Shown: positions 1-9,791, counted from the stretch's first letter. The stretch is DNA of 64,000 nucleotides from Planctomycetota bacterium (GCA_027493525.1 JAOSKN010000003.1:1612001-1676000); one strand, 5' to 3'. Notes: generated by a model not told the origin, from the sequence alone. Numbers and translations are program-made.

Positions 1-1986
1 CCCGGTCGGCCGACGGGTGCGCGCCGGATTCATGCAGCTTGTGAATCTCTTCGAGCTGGACTTTGAAGGGCTCGAGCCGCCCGTAATGCGCCGCCGCCCA
101 GCGCTCCCAGCGCGCGGGCAGGTAAAGCGGATCGTCGCGCAGCACGGACTCCACCGTGGACAGCGCGCCGTAGCAGTCGCCGAGCAGCCGGCGGGAGAGC
201 GCCAGCAGAGTCATCCGCTGCGCCGTCACGTGCGCGGGATTCTCGCACAGCCGGCCCAAGCGGCCCTTCGCCCGCAGCGCGGCGCCCTGCGCCAGTTCGA
301 CCTCCGCCAGCGCCTGTTCGGCGCGCGCCCACGTCTGGGACTCGTGAATTTCCAGGACGCTCGCCTTCAGGAACGCATCTCCCGCCTCCATCAGGTTGCC
401 GCGGTATCGCGCCAGCACGCCCCGCAGGAAGCGCGCCTCGCTCGAGACGCCCCGCTCCGCCGACGCTTCCGCGGCCTTCAAGTCGACCTCGGCGCGCCCC
501 CACAAGCCCTGGCTCAGGAACAGTTCCCCGCGCAAGAGCCGCGCGCGCGGGTGATCGGGATCCTCCTTCAGCGCCTCCTCGAGCCGCTTGCGCCCGCGCC
601 GGACCTCGCCGTCGATCAGCCACTTGTCGGCCTGTTCGACCCGTTCGCGGGGCGAGCCTGGCTTCTCCAGGCGCGCGACCTGGAGCCGCTGCTTGCGCAG
701 GCGTTCGAGCGTCCCCGCCTCCATGCGCGGGCGATAGGGATAGCTTACGTCCACCAGCACGCGCCCTTGCGCATCCCGCACGCGCGCCCGGAAACTCCCT
801 CCCCGCCGCAGGCGGCCTCCGCGCGCCGGCCCGCGCGCAACGTCAGCCTGGTACGGCGGACGGCCTTGCCGAGCCTCAGCTCCAGCGTCGCCGGGCCCAG
901 GTCCTCGCAGGGGAAGAGCGTCAGCTTCCGCTTCGCGCCCGCGCCGCGCACGCCCAGCGCGAGTTGAGCCGTCGCGAAGAAGAACGGGCCGGTCCCGGCG
1001 ACGGGATACCAGCGGTCGCTCCAGCTTCGCTCGCCGTACGGCGGGAACCACTCGCGGTCGGCCTGGGTCTCCAGCGGCCCGCACTGGATCTCCGCGTAAT
1101 GCCGCACCGGCTTGTCGCAGAACATGCGGCCCCAGACCTTGCCTTCGGGCCCGCTGCCCCAGGTGAAGAACTTCTTCCCGCGCATCGCGCGCCAGTCGGC
1201 GACGTGCACGATCCCTTCGCCGCTGTCATGGTCGTAGCAGCCGAAGAAATCCTCCGCGACGCCCGCGACGAAAACCTCGCCGCCTCCGTCGTAGTTCGTG
1301 TAGCGCGTCACGTCGCGACCGCGGTGGACCGGGAAATCGAATTGGCCTCCGGTCCAGGCCTCGCGCCCGTACCGCGCCGGGCAGAGAAACTGCCAGCCTT
1401 CGCTCACTTCCACGCCCGCGTTGGCCCAGAAATACCAGCGCTGCCGCCGCGGCATGGGGTTGGACAATCGCACCGAAACGTCCATGGCCGCCACGCCCGG
1501 CCGCAGGCTCACCTCCACCTGCCAGCGCATCCGCGTCATCAGGTCCACGTCGCCAACCACGATCCCCGCCGCGCCGTCCGGGAGCTTGCGCGCGGACGCC
1601 GCCACCGGCGACATCGACATCGGCGTGTGGCCGTTCGGGAAGTTGAACTCCAGGCCCAGCGGCATCCACGCCCCCGGCAGGCGGATCAGCCCCGGCTTCA
1701 CGAGATCCGGCGTGTAGAAGACTTCCCGCTTGCGCCGCTTGTCGTAGAAGCTCCAGACGTGCCCGCCGAAGCACGGCGTCACCAGCACCCGCACGTGCTC
1801 GTTTTCCAGGCCCAGCGCGCGGACCTGCAGGGTCTGCTTCTTGAAGGTGATATGGTCGCGTAGCGGGTACGGGTAGATGCGGATGTGCCCGTCCTGGAAG
1901 AAGAGCGGCACCCGCTCGTCGGGGCCCGGCGGGTATCCAGGCAGCTTCAGCGTCTTCTCGAAGAGGCGCACGGGAGCGTTCGGCAT
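1..1986 (-). CDS. DUF5107-TPR protein, partial, frameshifted
   Basis: The gene starts at 1986 with AAGGA a few bases upstream and runs off the left edge of the window. Residues 1 to about 390 look like a DUF5107 domain: a beta-sandwich resembling aldose-epimerase-type sugar-binding folds, with motifs such as GGHVWSFYDK and GLEFNFPNGH. After the codons near 800 the frame changes. Read in the second frame, the strand continues from about 796 to the edge as helical repeats of TPR type (for example LRGELFLSQGLWGRAEVDLKA), so the usual DUF5107-TPR architecture is restored by adding one G in the G run near 796-803. In the uncorrected frame a stop falls at 745. The function is unknown; the family is common in glycan-degrading PVC and Hydrogenedentes genomes. 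The gene is followed upstream by the terminator of the next operon, so it is probably transcribed alone. Confidence 0.8.
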
Positions 1987-2084
1987 GGGTGTCCTTGCAG
2001 GGCGCGGGTGGATTCAGGAAGCGTAGCGACGCGCGCGGAGGCTGCAAGTCGCGGGAAACGAGGGGGCCGCGGGCCGAGCACATG

Positions 2085-2114
2085 AAAAAGGGCGGCCTGC
2101 ACAGGCCGCCCTTT
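2085..2114 (-). terminator. intrinsic terminator
   Basis: Thirteen-base perfect arms (AAAGGGCGGCCTG and its complement, 2087-2099 and 2102-2114) with a two-base loop. Read on the minus strand they are followed by five T residues (2085-2089). The site lies about 40 bases past the stop of the large secreted protein at 2156 and before the DUF5107 gene. The stem core is the same as in the terminator at 6209-6242. Confidence 0.85.
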
Positions 2115-2155
2115 CATGGCGCTTTCGGGAACTCGGTCCTCGAACCTCAAGCCGT

Positions 2156-5100
2156 TTATAACCCTTCCTCCGCCACGACCCTTTTCAACTCTTCGCCGCT
2201 CACCGCCTGCGCGTGGCTGTAGAGCGCGTAGCGGAGCTTCCAGGCCTGCCCGGCCGTCCACTTCAGCGGCAGCGGCAGGTTGAAGGCGCCGGTGGCCGAG
2301 GCCACCTCGCGGTAGCGCAGCGGGCGCGTCTGGCGGCAGGTGTGTGCCTGCCCCAGGAGCAGCGTGGTGCCCGCGCCGCTCTCGGCCGAGATGTCCACGG
2401 CGCGGAAGGTCGCCGTCGGGAGACTGGGATCTTCCCCCGTGCGCAGGTCGGCGGTTGCCCCCGGCGCAGGCTTGTAGGCGTCCGAGACGAACTCAGGGAT
2501 CACGAATTCGCTCCCCGCGCTCAAATCCGCGCCGAAGAGCGCCACCTTGCGCTTGTCGGCGAAGTACGGCAGGCACTCGAAGAGTTCCTTCAACTCGGTG
2601 TCCTGCGTGGCGAGCACCTCCAGGTCCACAACGATGCGGTCGTCCTTGAACCGGATGGTGCGCGTAACCGTCAACGGCGTGTCGTGCATGCGTTCGATCT
2701 TACGGTAGACTCGGCCGGCTTCGTCGAAGAAAGCCTCCGGATCGCTGAAGCCGCTGCAGACGATCGTCGGATCCACGTCGCCTTCTTTCCAGACCGGGCA
2801 GATTGGCGTCGTCCGCCGGCCCCAGACCACGTTGCTGAACATCACGTTGTGATTCTGCGAGAGGAACGTCGGGCCGCAGTCCTTGACCCAGACGGCACTC
2901 AGCCCGCCGGGCTTGGTCGCCTTGCGCTGGAATCCGCCGTAGCCGGGGCCGCTGTAGCCGGCGCAGCGAATGGAGCCCGGCGCGACCGGTTCGGTCACGC
3001 CGAAGTGCGTCCAATCCGGGAGCGTCGGGCCGGCGTAGACGATGCTGTAGTAGCCCGGTGTCTTCACGAAGAAGAACCGGTGGTCGATGTTCCTGACGAA
3101 CGCGCCGTCCTCCAGGCAGGGCCAGGGCTTCCGAGGCGCATGGTCCTTCACGGGCTTCCAGAGGTCGCCGTATGCCACTTCGTCGCGCAGTTCTTCGGGC
3201 AGCCCCGACTTGTGCGTGTAGTAGCGCGTGCGGAAGTTCAAGTCGGTCGGCGAGCACGTCCCGCCGTACGTATCGACCGTATGCGCGCCCTGCTTGGGCA
3301 GCGTGAGGTGCGTCTTGAGCACGTAGAATTCGTTCCACCAGTCCACCAGGCACGGTTCCTTGAGCTCCCGCCAGACGCGGCCCATGTTCGCGACCTGCTC
3401 GATCGTGTACTCGCTGTCGAAGCCGAAGCCATCGGCTAGGTAGCCCGAGGCCGTGCGCCCGATGTCGCAGGCGCGCGTGTAGCCCAGGCCGCTCTGGAGG
3501 TCGGACGGGGTCGGATCGGGATGGAGCCGCCCGTAACGGCCCGGCTCGGTCAGCCAATGGCAATGCCGGCGGACCAGTTCGAGGTATTCCTCGCGTCCGG
3601 TCAATTCGGCCGCCCACATCACGCGGTTCAAGCTGTAGGTCCACTGGTTGGACACTTCGGCCACGTGCATCATCCAGTGCCCGCCGATCCACAGGTCGAA
3701 CGCCGTCTTCCAGGCCTCGGCGGCCTCCTTGCCAAGCGCCGGCTCCAGCAGGTCCTTCGCGTTTAACGCGGTCTGGATGTGATCCGCGTCCAGGCCCAGG
3801 CCGTACCAGCCCGAGCGCAACGGCACGTCCCAGATCGTCTTGACCTCTTTCGTGAACGTGCGCGGCAGTTCGCGGTTGTCGAACCAGGTGAAGACGTGCT
3901 GCCGGTCCAGGTTGCCGATGCGAAGCAGCAGGGCGCGGCGAACCAGCGCGAGTTGCCCCGCGTAGGGGTTGGCCGGGGCGTTCCAGGCGGCCAGCGCCGC
4001 CAAGGCGTCCGCCGCATGCTTCTGTTGAAGGAAGCGCTGCGCCTTCACGGCTTCCTGCCAGGACTTCTTGCCGTCCTCCGTCAACTCGCCGAAGCCGGGG
4101 CTCCGCGGATCCAGGTCCTGCGCGGCCAGCAGCGCGGGCGCCGCGTCGAGCAACGCCGCCAGGGCGCGGTCGAGATCCTTCGGCCGCTCGCCCGCGGGCT
4201 TCGCTTCCACGGCGAGGTCTTCGGGCTTCAGCGCGTCGGCCCAGGCGTGCAGCGCGCGCTGGTGCGCGAAGGAACTCGCGCGATTTTTCGCGTCGACCTC
4301 AATCCCGCCGTGAATCTTCTTCGCCGTCTCGGCATCGGGTGCGAGGACCATCGGCAGCCCCTGGATGTGCAGACAGGCGCCGGGCTGCCCGGCTTCGAAG
4401 CGCAGCCGATACACGGCGTCCTTCTGCTCGGGCGTGTGCAGCAGGTAGTTCATGAACGCTCGCGGAACGGTCTTGCCGAGTTCCTTCCCGTCGGGGCCGT
4501 CGAGCGCCAGCGTCCAGCCGTAGGGCTGCGCTTCTTCGCTGACCGAGATGCCCAGGTCCTGCGTGTTGGACGGCACGTAGAGGTAGCTCTCGCGCAGCAC
4601 GGGGGCGTGAACGTAGAGCGGGCCGGGCCCCGGATGCACCGCCGTCATCACCGGGCGGCTGGGCGTGAGGCTCACCCAATGATCCCAGCGCCCCATCACG
4701 TAGACGCGGTAGAGTCCCTTGCCGGCGGCTGGAACGTTGACCTTCAAGTTGCGGGCCGGCAGCCGCTCGGGGTGTTCGAGGTATGGCGAACGCGCCTTCC
4801 CAGGCGGGTAGCCGCCCGGGCTGAAGGTCCGGTGCCATTCACGGTATCGGAAGTCCTGCCAGGGATCGTAAATCCCGTCGCGGTAGCGTTCGTTCCCGCT
4901 GACCACGCCGTCGTCTTCGAGGGTTTCGCGCGCAAGCGTCCGGCTGTCCGGCCCGACGACCCAAGCCAGCAAATCCGAAGGGCCCTGAACGTAGGTGTTC
5001 ATGTCCCGCACGGTCAGGTCAAGCGTGAAGCCGTCGCCCTGCTCGTCGAGCATGTGGAAGATGAGCCACTCACGCGGGCGCCAGAGCACGTCCGAACCCA

Positions 5101-5236
5101 GGTACGCGGTCCCAGCCTGCTTGCCGCGCCATTCGGGCACGCCGGGCTCAGCCGCCCAGCCCGCCCGCACGGTCGCGATCCCAACGCACGCCAGACACAA
5201 CCAGACCAGACCTTCCAAGCTTGCACCGCTGCGCAT
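2156..5236 (-). CDS. large secreted lyase/hydrolase-like protein
   Basis: The protein has 1026 residues if started at the Met at 5236, which has GAGGG upstream and begins a clear signal peptide (charged start, hydrophobic stretch to about residue 26, cleavage after GWAAE). An in-frame Met 50 codons earlier gives an unlikely arginine-rich leader. The N-terminal 300 residues look like beta-sandwich modules. Residues of roughly 400-700 are helical and aromatic-rich, with W and H patterns like an alpha/alpha toroid. The last 300 residues are beta-rich, with repeated aromatic strands. This order resembles polysaccharide lyases of the toroid plus sandwich type, but I cannot name a family or point to catalytic residues. 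It is divergently oriented from the small secreted protein at 5490 and ends in a terminator at 2085-2114. Likely role: extracellular or periplasmic glycan breakdown (inference). Confidence 0.7.
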   Translation of the reverse strand: MRSGASLEGLVWLCLACVGIATVRAGWAAEPGVPEWRGKQAGTAYLGSDVLWRPREWLIFHMLDEQGDGFTLDLTVRDMNTYVQGPSDLLAWVVGPDSRTLARETLEDDGVVSGNERYRDGIYDPWQDFRYREWHRTFSPGGYPPGKARSPYLEHPERLPARNLKVNVPAAGKGLYRVYVMGRWDHWVSLTPSRPVMTAVHPGPGPLYVHAPVLRESYLYVPSNTQDLGISVSEEAQPYGWTLALDGPDGKELGKTVPRAFMNYLLHTPEQKDAVYRLRFEAGQPGACLHIQGLPMVLAPDAETAKKIHGGIEVDAKNRASSFAHQRALHAWADALKPEDLAVEAKPAGERPKDLDRALAALLDAAPALLAAQDLDPRSPGFGELTEDGKKSWQEAVKAQRFLQQKHAADALAALAAWNAPANPYAGQLALVRRALLLRIGNLDRQHVFTWFDNRELPRTFTKEVKTIWDVPLRSGWYGLGLDADHIQTALNAKDLLEPALGKEAAEAWKTAFDLWIGGHWMMHVAEVSNQWTYSLNRVMWAAELTGREEYLELVRRHCHWLTEPGRYGRLHPDPTPSDLQSGLGYTRACDIGRTASGYLADGFGFDSEYTIEQVANMGRVWRELKEPCLVDWWNEFYVLKTHLTLPKQGAHTVDTYGGTCSPTDLNFRTRYYTHKSGLPEELRDEVAYGDLWKPVKDHAPRKPWPCLEDGAFVRNIDHRFFFVKTPGYYSIVYAGPTLPDWTHFGVTEPVAPGSIRCAGYSGPGYGGFQRKATKPGGLSAVWVKDCGPTFLSQNHNVMFSNVVWGRRTTPICPVWKEGDVDPTIVCSGFSDPEAFFDEAGRVYRKIERMHDTPLTVTRTIRFKDDRIVVDLEVLATQDTELKELFECLPYFADKRKVALFGADLSAGSEFVIPEFVSDAYKPAPGATADLRTGEDPSLPTATFRAVDISAESGAGTTLLLGQAHTCRQTRPLRYREVASATGAFNLPLPLKWTAGQAWKLRYALYSHAQAVSGEELKRVVAEEGL

Positions 5237-5489
5237 GTGAAGCCCTCGCGTTTGCGAGCTTAACAGGGCCGCGGCCGGCTCGGTTTCAGGTTCTTGAGGC
5301 TCGTCCGGGATTCCGAGATGCCGGAAGGCGGTCATCGGCTCAGTCCAGCGGCTCGGACGGGAATCCGAAGCGCGCCAATCACACATCTCGTTTTATGAAA
5401 GTATATTACAGGAACATTGAAACGCAAAACCTCTTTGGCACGCGATGTTCTCTAGTGCCTATCGGAACGCAGGCGCAAAGGAGGTTACC

Positions 5490-6114
5490 ATGGAACGCAC
5501 GATCAAAACGCTGGCTCTGGGCTTCGTACTCGCCGCCTTCGGCATGCTGCTCCAGACCTCCACGGTCAACGGCGGAAACCGCGAACGCCACAGCTACCGC
5601 ATCCCCCTCTACACCCACGCCGACGGCTCGATCCAGGCCAAGCAGGTTCTGGTCAGCTTGCCCAGCGAACTGGTCGTCAACTCCACGCCCGAAATCGAGA
5701 GCGAACGCCGCGACCTGCTGGCCTGGCACTTCCGCAACGCCGCCCAGGCCGCCCACGCCTTCGCCGCCAAGGAAAAGCTCGAGGTCCAGCGCGCCAACGT
5801 CCCCGGCGCCGTCGAGATCTTCTACGATCCCTCCGGCGTCGCCGCCGCCACCGGCCTCCCCCCGCTCCGAAGGCGGCATGACCGCGGTGGCCCGCATCGA
5901 CCTGAACAACGGCATCGTCTACCTCGGCCGCAAGACTCCGATGGACCTCTACACCGAGCTGGGCAAGTGGTTCTTCTACGCTCCGGACTACCGGTGGGGT
6001 CAGCAGCGCCTGGAAGACCTCAAGATGCTCCGTCGCGCCGAACGCTTCGCCCGCTTCTGCCTGGACGCCAAGAACTGGAACGAAAAGGGCGGCTCCGCCG
6101 GCTCGCTCTGGTAA
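5490..6114 (+). CDS. small secreted protein, frameshifted
   Basis: A strong ribosome site (AAAGGAGG, 5477-5484) precedes the ATG at 5490, which begins METRT-type signal sequence residues (hydrophobic LALGFVLAAFGMLL). The reading frame is open to the C6 run at 5858-5863. Beyond it the plausible protein continues in another frame (motifs GGMTAVARIDLNNGIVYLG, DLYTELGKWFFY) to the stop at 6112-6114. Reading the C run as five instead of six restores one protein of about 207 residues. The family is not recognised. The second half has the aromatic, acidic look of an enzyme-like or peptidase-associated secreted domain, but no metal motif is present. It lies divergent from the large lyase-like gene and convergent with the sulfatase, and is followed by heptamer repeats and a bidirectional terminator. 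Confidence 0.65.
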
Positions 6115-6127
6115 GCGGGACTGCGAC

Positions 6128-6204
6128 CTGAGGACTGAGGACTGAGGACTGAGGACTGAGGACTGAGGACTGAGGACTGAGGACTGAGGACTGAGGACTG
6201 AGGA
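6128..6204. repeat. heptamer tandem repeat, 11 units
   Basis: Eleven exact head-to-tail copies of CTGAGGA occupy 6128-6204, between the stop of the small secreted protein and the terminator. It is the longest and most uniform of the heptamer tracts in this window. Confidence 0.97.
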
Positions 6205-6208
6205 ACAT

Positions 6209-6242
6209 AAAAAAGGGCGGCCTGAAAAGGCCGCCCTTTTTT
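6209..6242. terminator. bidirectional intrinsic terminator
   Basis: Perfect 15-base arms AAAAAAGGGCGGCCT / AGGCCGCCCTTTTTT enclose a GAAA tetraloop. The hairpin carries a T tract on both strands and sits between convergent genes (small secreted protein ending 6114, sulfatase ending 6343), so it can serve both. The stem core matches the terminator at 2085-2114. Confidence 0.93.
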
Positions 6243-6342
6243 CTTTCTTTCCCGGCTCCGTGGTCAAATCTCGAGCTTCCTGCCCGCCGCGCCAACGCAG
6301 CCTCTTTCTCTCAGGCGTTTCGCCGTACCGCCTCTTCCGCCC

Positions 6343-7821
6343 TCAATAGATACCCACGCGCGGCGGCAGCGGGTCGGCGGTGAAGGCCATGCGGTCGCAG
6401 AGGCGCTGGAACAGTTCCGCTTTCACGCTCGACGCCGCGGGATCGTCCCAGAGGTTGCGCAGTTCGTTCGGATCGGCCTTGAGGTCGTACAGCTCTCCCA
6501 TCCGCTGGCCGTGCCAGGCCACGAGCTTGTGCGCCGGCGTCCGCAGCATCGTGCAGTACTGCCCCGGCTTGTTCGGATTGGAATTGTAGTACTCGGCGTA
6601 CAGGTCCTCACGGAAACGCTCGAGCGGACCCGATGACGTGAGCGGTTCCCAGAGGCTGCGCGCCTGCATCCCGGGATGCCGGGGCAGGCCGGCGGCGTCG
6701 AGCAGCGTCGGCGCCAGATCGTTCAGTTCCACCAGCGCGCCGCTGCGCCGGCCGCCCGGGATCCGGCCCGGCCACGAGACAATCAGCGGCACGCGCAGCG
6801 CGCCGTCGTAAAGGAACGGCCCCTTGTGGTAGATCCCGTGGTCGCCGAGCAGTTCGCCGTGATCGGAAGTGAAGATCACGAGCGTCCGTTCGCGCTGCCC
6901 GCTTTCGGCCAGCGCATCGAGCATCCTCCCGACATGGACATCGATCAGGTCGCACATCGCCCAGTAGGCCGCGCGGAGCATGCGGTGGTCGCGCGCGCTC
7001 AGCTTGCCCGGATCGAATTTGCTCTCCGTCGCGAACTTTTTCTGGTACGGCGGCTTAACCTCGAATTCGCCGGGCTCGTACGCCGGCAGCGGGATCTCTT
7101 CGAGCCGCCGCAGGTACGGTTCGAGGTATTCGTCGGGTGGATTGAAGGCGAAATGCGGGTCGAAGATGTTGACGCTGAAGAGCCACGGGTTCGGCGCGTC
7201 GGCGTAGGCGCGCAGAAAATCGATCGCCCGGTCCGCGCACCATTTCGTCTGATGCAGCTCTTCGGGCATGCCGTGGTGTACGAAGGCGCAGTCCGCGCGG
7301 GCGGGCGTCTCGACTTTCGCGCCGCGCTCCAGGAGCCAGCGCGTGTACGCGCTGCTGCGATGGATGCCGGCCGGCGCGTGATCCCAGTGGAATTCCGCGT
7401 AGCCGTCGTCGATGCGCCGCTCGCTCCCGCTGAAGTACAGTTCCTTGTCGTGCTTCCACCACTCCTTGCCGCAACGCTCGATCCGCCGGTCACAGGCGCT
7501 GAGGTGCAGCTTCCCCGCGAGCCCGCAGACGTAGCCGGCCTCGGCGAGCAGCTTCGTGACGAGCACCTCCGCAGCGGGGATATCCTGCCCGTTCTGGCGC
7601 AGCTTGTTCGCGACCGGGTAGCGCCCCGTCAGCATCCCGCCGCGGCTGGGCTGGCAAAGCGGGTTCTGGGCCAGCGCGCACTCGAAGAGCACGCCCTCGC
7701 GCGCCAGCGCGTCCACCCGCGGCGTGCGCACGAACCGATTTTCGTAGCAACCCAGCGTATCCCAGCGCTGGCTGTCGGTGCAGATCCACAGGATGTTCGG
7801 GCGGTCGTCCATGCGGCTCAC
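6343..7821 (-). CDS. sulfatase (type I, formylglycine-dependent)
   Basis: Hydrolyses sulfate esters, probably on a sulfated polysaccharide. The protein has 492 residues from a GTG at 7821, preceded by GGAGAGG; a Met three codons later is the alternative. The alkaline-phosphatase-like fold is shown by PNILWICTDSQ (metal Asp16), the sulfatase signature CQPSRGGMLTG with Cys56 as the residue converted to formylglycine, and the metal site TSDHGELLGDHG in the second half. No signal peptide is visible, so it looks cytoplasmic as annotated, unless the start lies elsewhere. A formylglycine-generating enzyme would be needed and is not in this window. The gene is convergent with the small secreted protein and faces the same direction as the MoxR operon upstream, from which a 250-base repeat-containing gap separates it. 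Confidence 0.95.
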   Translation of the reverse strand: MSRMDDRPNILWICTDSQRWDTLGCYENRFVRTPRVDALAREGVLFECALAQNPLCQPSRGGMLTGRYPVANKLRQNGQDIPAAEVLVTKLLAEAGYVCGLAGKLHLSACDRRIERCGKEWWKHDKELYFSGSERRIDDGYAEFHWDHAPAGIHRSSAYTRWLLERGAKVETPARADCAFVHHGMPEELHQTKWCADRAIDFLRAYADAPNPWLFSVNIFDPHFAFNPPDEYLEPYLRRLEEIPLPAYEPGEFEVKPPYQKKFATESKFDPGKLSARDHRMLRAAYWAMCDLIDVHVGRMLDALAESGQRERTLVIFTSDHGELLGDHGIYHKGPFLYDGALRVPLIVSWPGRIPGGRRSGALVELNDLAPTLLDAAGLPRHPGMQARSLWEPLTSSGPLERFREDLYAEYYNSNPNKPGQYCTMLRTPAHKLVAWHGQRMGELYDLKADPNELRNLWDDPAASSVKAELFQRLCDRMAFTADPLPPRVGIY

Positions 7822-7942
7822 GCGGCCTCTCCGTGGCTTGAAAAAAATAAGTGCGCGTTCAGCACACTATACCCCGCCGCACGCGCCAGCCGCCCGACTT
7901 GCCCCACGCGCGTTCGACTTTCATCTATTTTCGCAGGTTTCG

Positions 7943-7990
7943 TGCCACGGCGAATCCTACTGCCACTGCGAATCCTACGTGCCACGGGTC
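7943..7990. repeat. 18-bp tandem repeat, about 2.5 copies
   Basis: TGCCACGGCGAATCCTAC is followed by a near copy (TGCCACTGCGAATCCTAC plus one base) and the start of a third (TGCCACGGG). It lies in the gap between the sulfatase start and the end of the DUF58 gene, next to the 8-bp repeat arm at 8037-8062. Confidence 0.75.
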
Positions 7991-8036
7991 AGCGAAGCTG
8001 CCCCGTGCTGCTACGCGCAAGCCAACCTCTAACACT

Positions 8037-8062
8037 CCTCCGTGTCTCCGTGTCTCCGTGGT
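8037..8062. repeat. single arm of CACGGAGR repeat element
   Basis: CTCCGTGT occurs in direct copies ending in CTCCGTGGT. It is the same sequence family as the palindromic elements at 18171, 27101, 31446, 41281, 42317 and 63427, but only one arm is visible here. It ends ten bases before the stop of the DUF58 gene. Confidence 0.8.
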
Positions 8063-8072
8063 GAGGAAGCGT

Positions 8073-9065
8073 TCAGTGCCGCCGGCGGCGCAAGCGCAGG
8101 AACTTGTACAGCGCGCGGTCGAAGGGCGAGGTGTTCAGCAGGAACTGGAACTCGGCGGGAACGGCCAGGCACCCGCGCCGGATCTCGGCCAGATGCCCTC
8201 GCGCGCGCGCGACGTACTCGGGATGCGGAAGCGGGTCGCGCCGCGCGCCGGTCTCGGGATCGCGGAAGCTGAGCCCTTCTGTCGCGGGCGGGTCGAGTTC
8301 CGCCGGATCCCAGACCTGGAACAGGACCAGTTCGTGCCCGCGGTGCCTCAGCCGCTTCAGCGCGTCGAGCAGCCGGGCGCGGCCGGTCAGCGCGTCGGTG
8401 AATACCACGATCAGCCCCCGCCGGCGGTCCTGCGCCGCCAGGCCGCTCAAAGCCGCGGCGATGTCGGCGTCGCCCTCGGCCCGCAGCGCGCTGAGGTTCT
8501 CCAGCACCCGCTGGACGTGCTGGCGCGAACTGCGCGGCGGGAGGTACGCGCCTCCGCTGGCCCCTCCCGCGCAGAGCAACCCCACGCGGTCGCGCTGGTG
8601 CTGGAGCAGGTAGGCGAAGGCCGCGGCGAGCGTGACCGCGTAGCCGAGCTTGCTGAAGGCCGGCGCGGCGAAGCTCCCACGCTTCTCGCTCCGGTAGCCC
8701 ATGCTCGCCGATGCGTCGAGGACCAGCGTCGCGCGCGTGGCGCTCTCGGCCTCGTAGCGCTTCACGAAGAGCCGGTCGGTGCGCGCGTAGAGCCGCCAGT
8801 CGATCCAGCGCGGATCGTCGCCGGCCACGAAATTGCGGTAATCGCTGAACTCCACGCTGAAGCCGCGCCGTGGCGAGCGGTGCAGCCCTTGCAGGAAACC
8901 CTGCACCAGCGCGCGAGCGCGCAGGTCGAGCCGCTTCAAGCCCGCGAGGAACTCGGGGCGCAAGACTTCGCGCGGCGGCCGGTCGGCCTCTTCCGGTTTG
9001 AGCAGGCGCTGCTGCAACCGCTGGCGCAGGCCCTTGAGGGATTGGGGCAGGTCGAGGCGCGGCAT
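8073..9065 (-). CDS. DUF58 domain protein (VWA-like)
   Basis: The protein has 330 residues. The DUF58 signature GDDPRWIDWRLYART lies at 82-96 and a von Willebrand A MIDAS motif, DASASM, at 117-122. No membrane segment is seen, as usual for this family. Genes of this type pair with MoxR AAA+ ATPases, and here the gene is the last of the operon moxR, VWA-DUF4159, low-GC membrane protein, DUF58; its start lies three bases after the stop of the preceding gene. The group is thought to act as a chaperone or maturation system for envelope or metal-dependent proteins, but the client here is unknown. Confidence 0.92.
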   Translation of the reverse strand: MPRLDLPQSLKGLRQRLQQRLLKPEEADRPPREVLRPEFLAGLKRLDLRARALVQGFLQGLHRSPRRGFSVEFSDYRNFVAGDDPRWIDWRLYARTDRLFVKRYEAESATRATLVLDASASMGYRSEKRGSFAAPAFSKLGYAVTLAAAFAYLLQHQRDRVGLLCAGGASGGAYLPPRSSRQHVQRVLENLSALRAEGDADIAAALSGLAAQDRRRGLIVVFTDALTGRARLLDALKRLRHRGHELVLFQVWDPAELDPPATEGLSFRDPETGARRDPLPHPEYVARARGHLAEIRRGCLAVPAEFQFLLNTSPFDRALYKFLRLRRRRH

Positions 9066-9068
9066 AGG

Positions 9069-9791
9069 CTATTCGTGCTTTCGAGCTTGTTGAGACTCAA
9101 GAATGGAATTTATCGTGCTACGCGCCAATGATCGGATTTCAGGCTCACGCGATAATTCAGCCGCGACTCTAGCTTGCCTTACTTTGTCGAGCGTATCATC
9201 AGGTTCAGGGGATTCACTGAGTGGATTTTCGACACTAACTCTCAACTTTCTCAGAAGCAATTCATGGGGATAATAATCCGCATTACCCTCTAATTCCCTC
9301 AACCTCGGAAGAGCGCAATTCGAACGTGCGCCACCAGACTGAAAGCAAATCATGACATATCTCGGGGTGGGCCAAGGATCTCCAAGAAGTGGTATCAATC
9401 GGTCGTAGGGAATAAGGTCTGGATCGGCAAGTCTCTGCAGCACCTGTATCGCCAATCGCCGCATGCGTGCATCTTGGTGGCTCAAATAACTGGAAGCGAC
9501 CCAAACAGCCATTGACTCATTTGACATAAGAGCGTCTAAGTCATGCTGAGCTTGCGCTTCTTTCTCCCCAAAAGGACCGTACCATCCCTTTCGATCAAAT
9601 AAAGCTCCTTCTACTTTATCCCTGTCCCAACGTTGAAATAGTTCCAGAGCACGATAATAAGGTTTTCCAATCAACCATATTCCCAATCCCAGCCCAGCAA
9701 GTACATGTAGAATTACAAGCGTACGCAGCGAAAACCGTACTCGCTGTCGAAAACCGCGGAAGAAGCCGAGAATTCTTGACGGGGCCGTCAT
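9069..9791 (-). CDS. low-GC membrane-anchored protein in MoxR operon
   Basis: The protein has 240 residues. The start ATG at 9791 overlaps the TGA of the VWA-DUF4159 gene (ATGA), so translation is coupled. One membrane segment lies near residues 24-46 (TLVILHVLAGLGLGIWLIG). After it come helical segments, including a possible HEAT-like pair (DARMRRLAIQVLQRLADPDL, then LIPLLGDPWPTPRYV). The family is not recognised. Its base composition is strikingly different: about 45% G+C in the line 9181-9240 that I counted, against well above 60% in its neighbours, and its codon choice is relaxed. It therefore looks acquired, or freed from the genome's usual bias, yet it is seamlessly embedded in the operon. 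Confidence 0.75.
   Translation of the reverse strand: MTAPSRILGFFRGFRQRVRFSLRTLVILHVLAGLGLGIWLIGKPYYRALELFQRWDRDKVEGALFDRKGWYGPFGEKEAQAQHDLDALMSNESMAVWVASSYLSHQDARMRRLAIQVLQRLADPDLIPYDRLIPLLGDPWPTPRYVMICFQSGGARSNCALPRLRELEGNADYYPHELLLRKLRVSVENPLSESPEPDDTLDKVRQARVAAELSREPEIRSLARSTINSILESQQARKHE

Noticed and set aside
2213..3439. Long open frames antisense to the large secreted protein (also 3779-5263 and others)
   Set aside because: High G+C gives long open frames on the wrong strand; their arginine/alanine-rich composition and lack of domains mark them as shadows of the real gene.
5237..5386. 50-codon N-terminal extension of the large secreted protein
   Set aside because: It would bury the signal peptide inside the protein; the Met at 5236 begins a normal one with a ribosome site.
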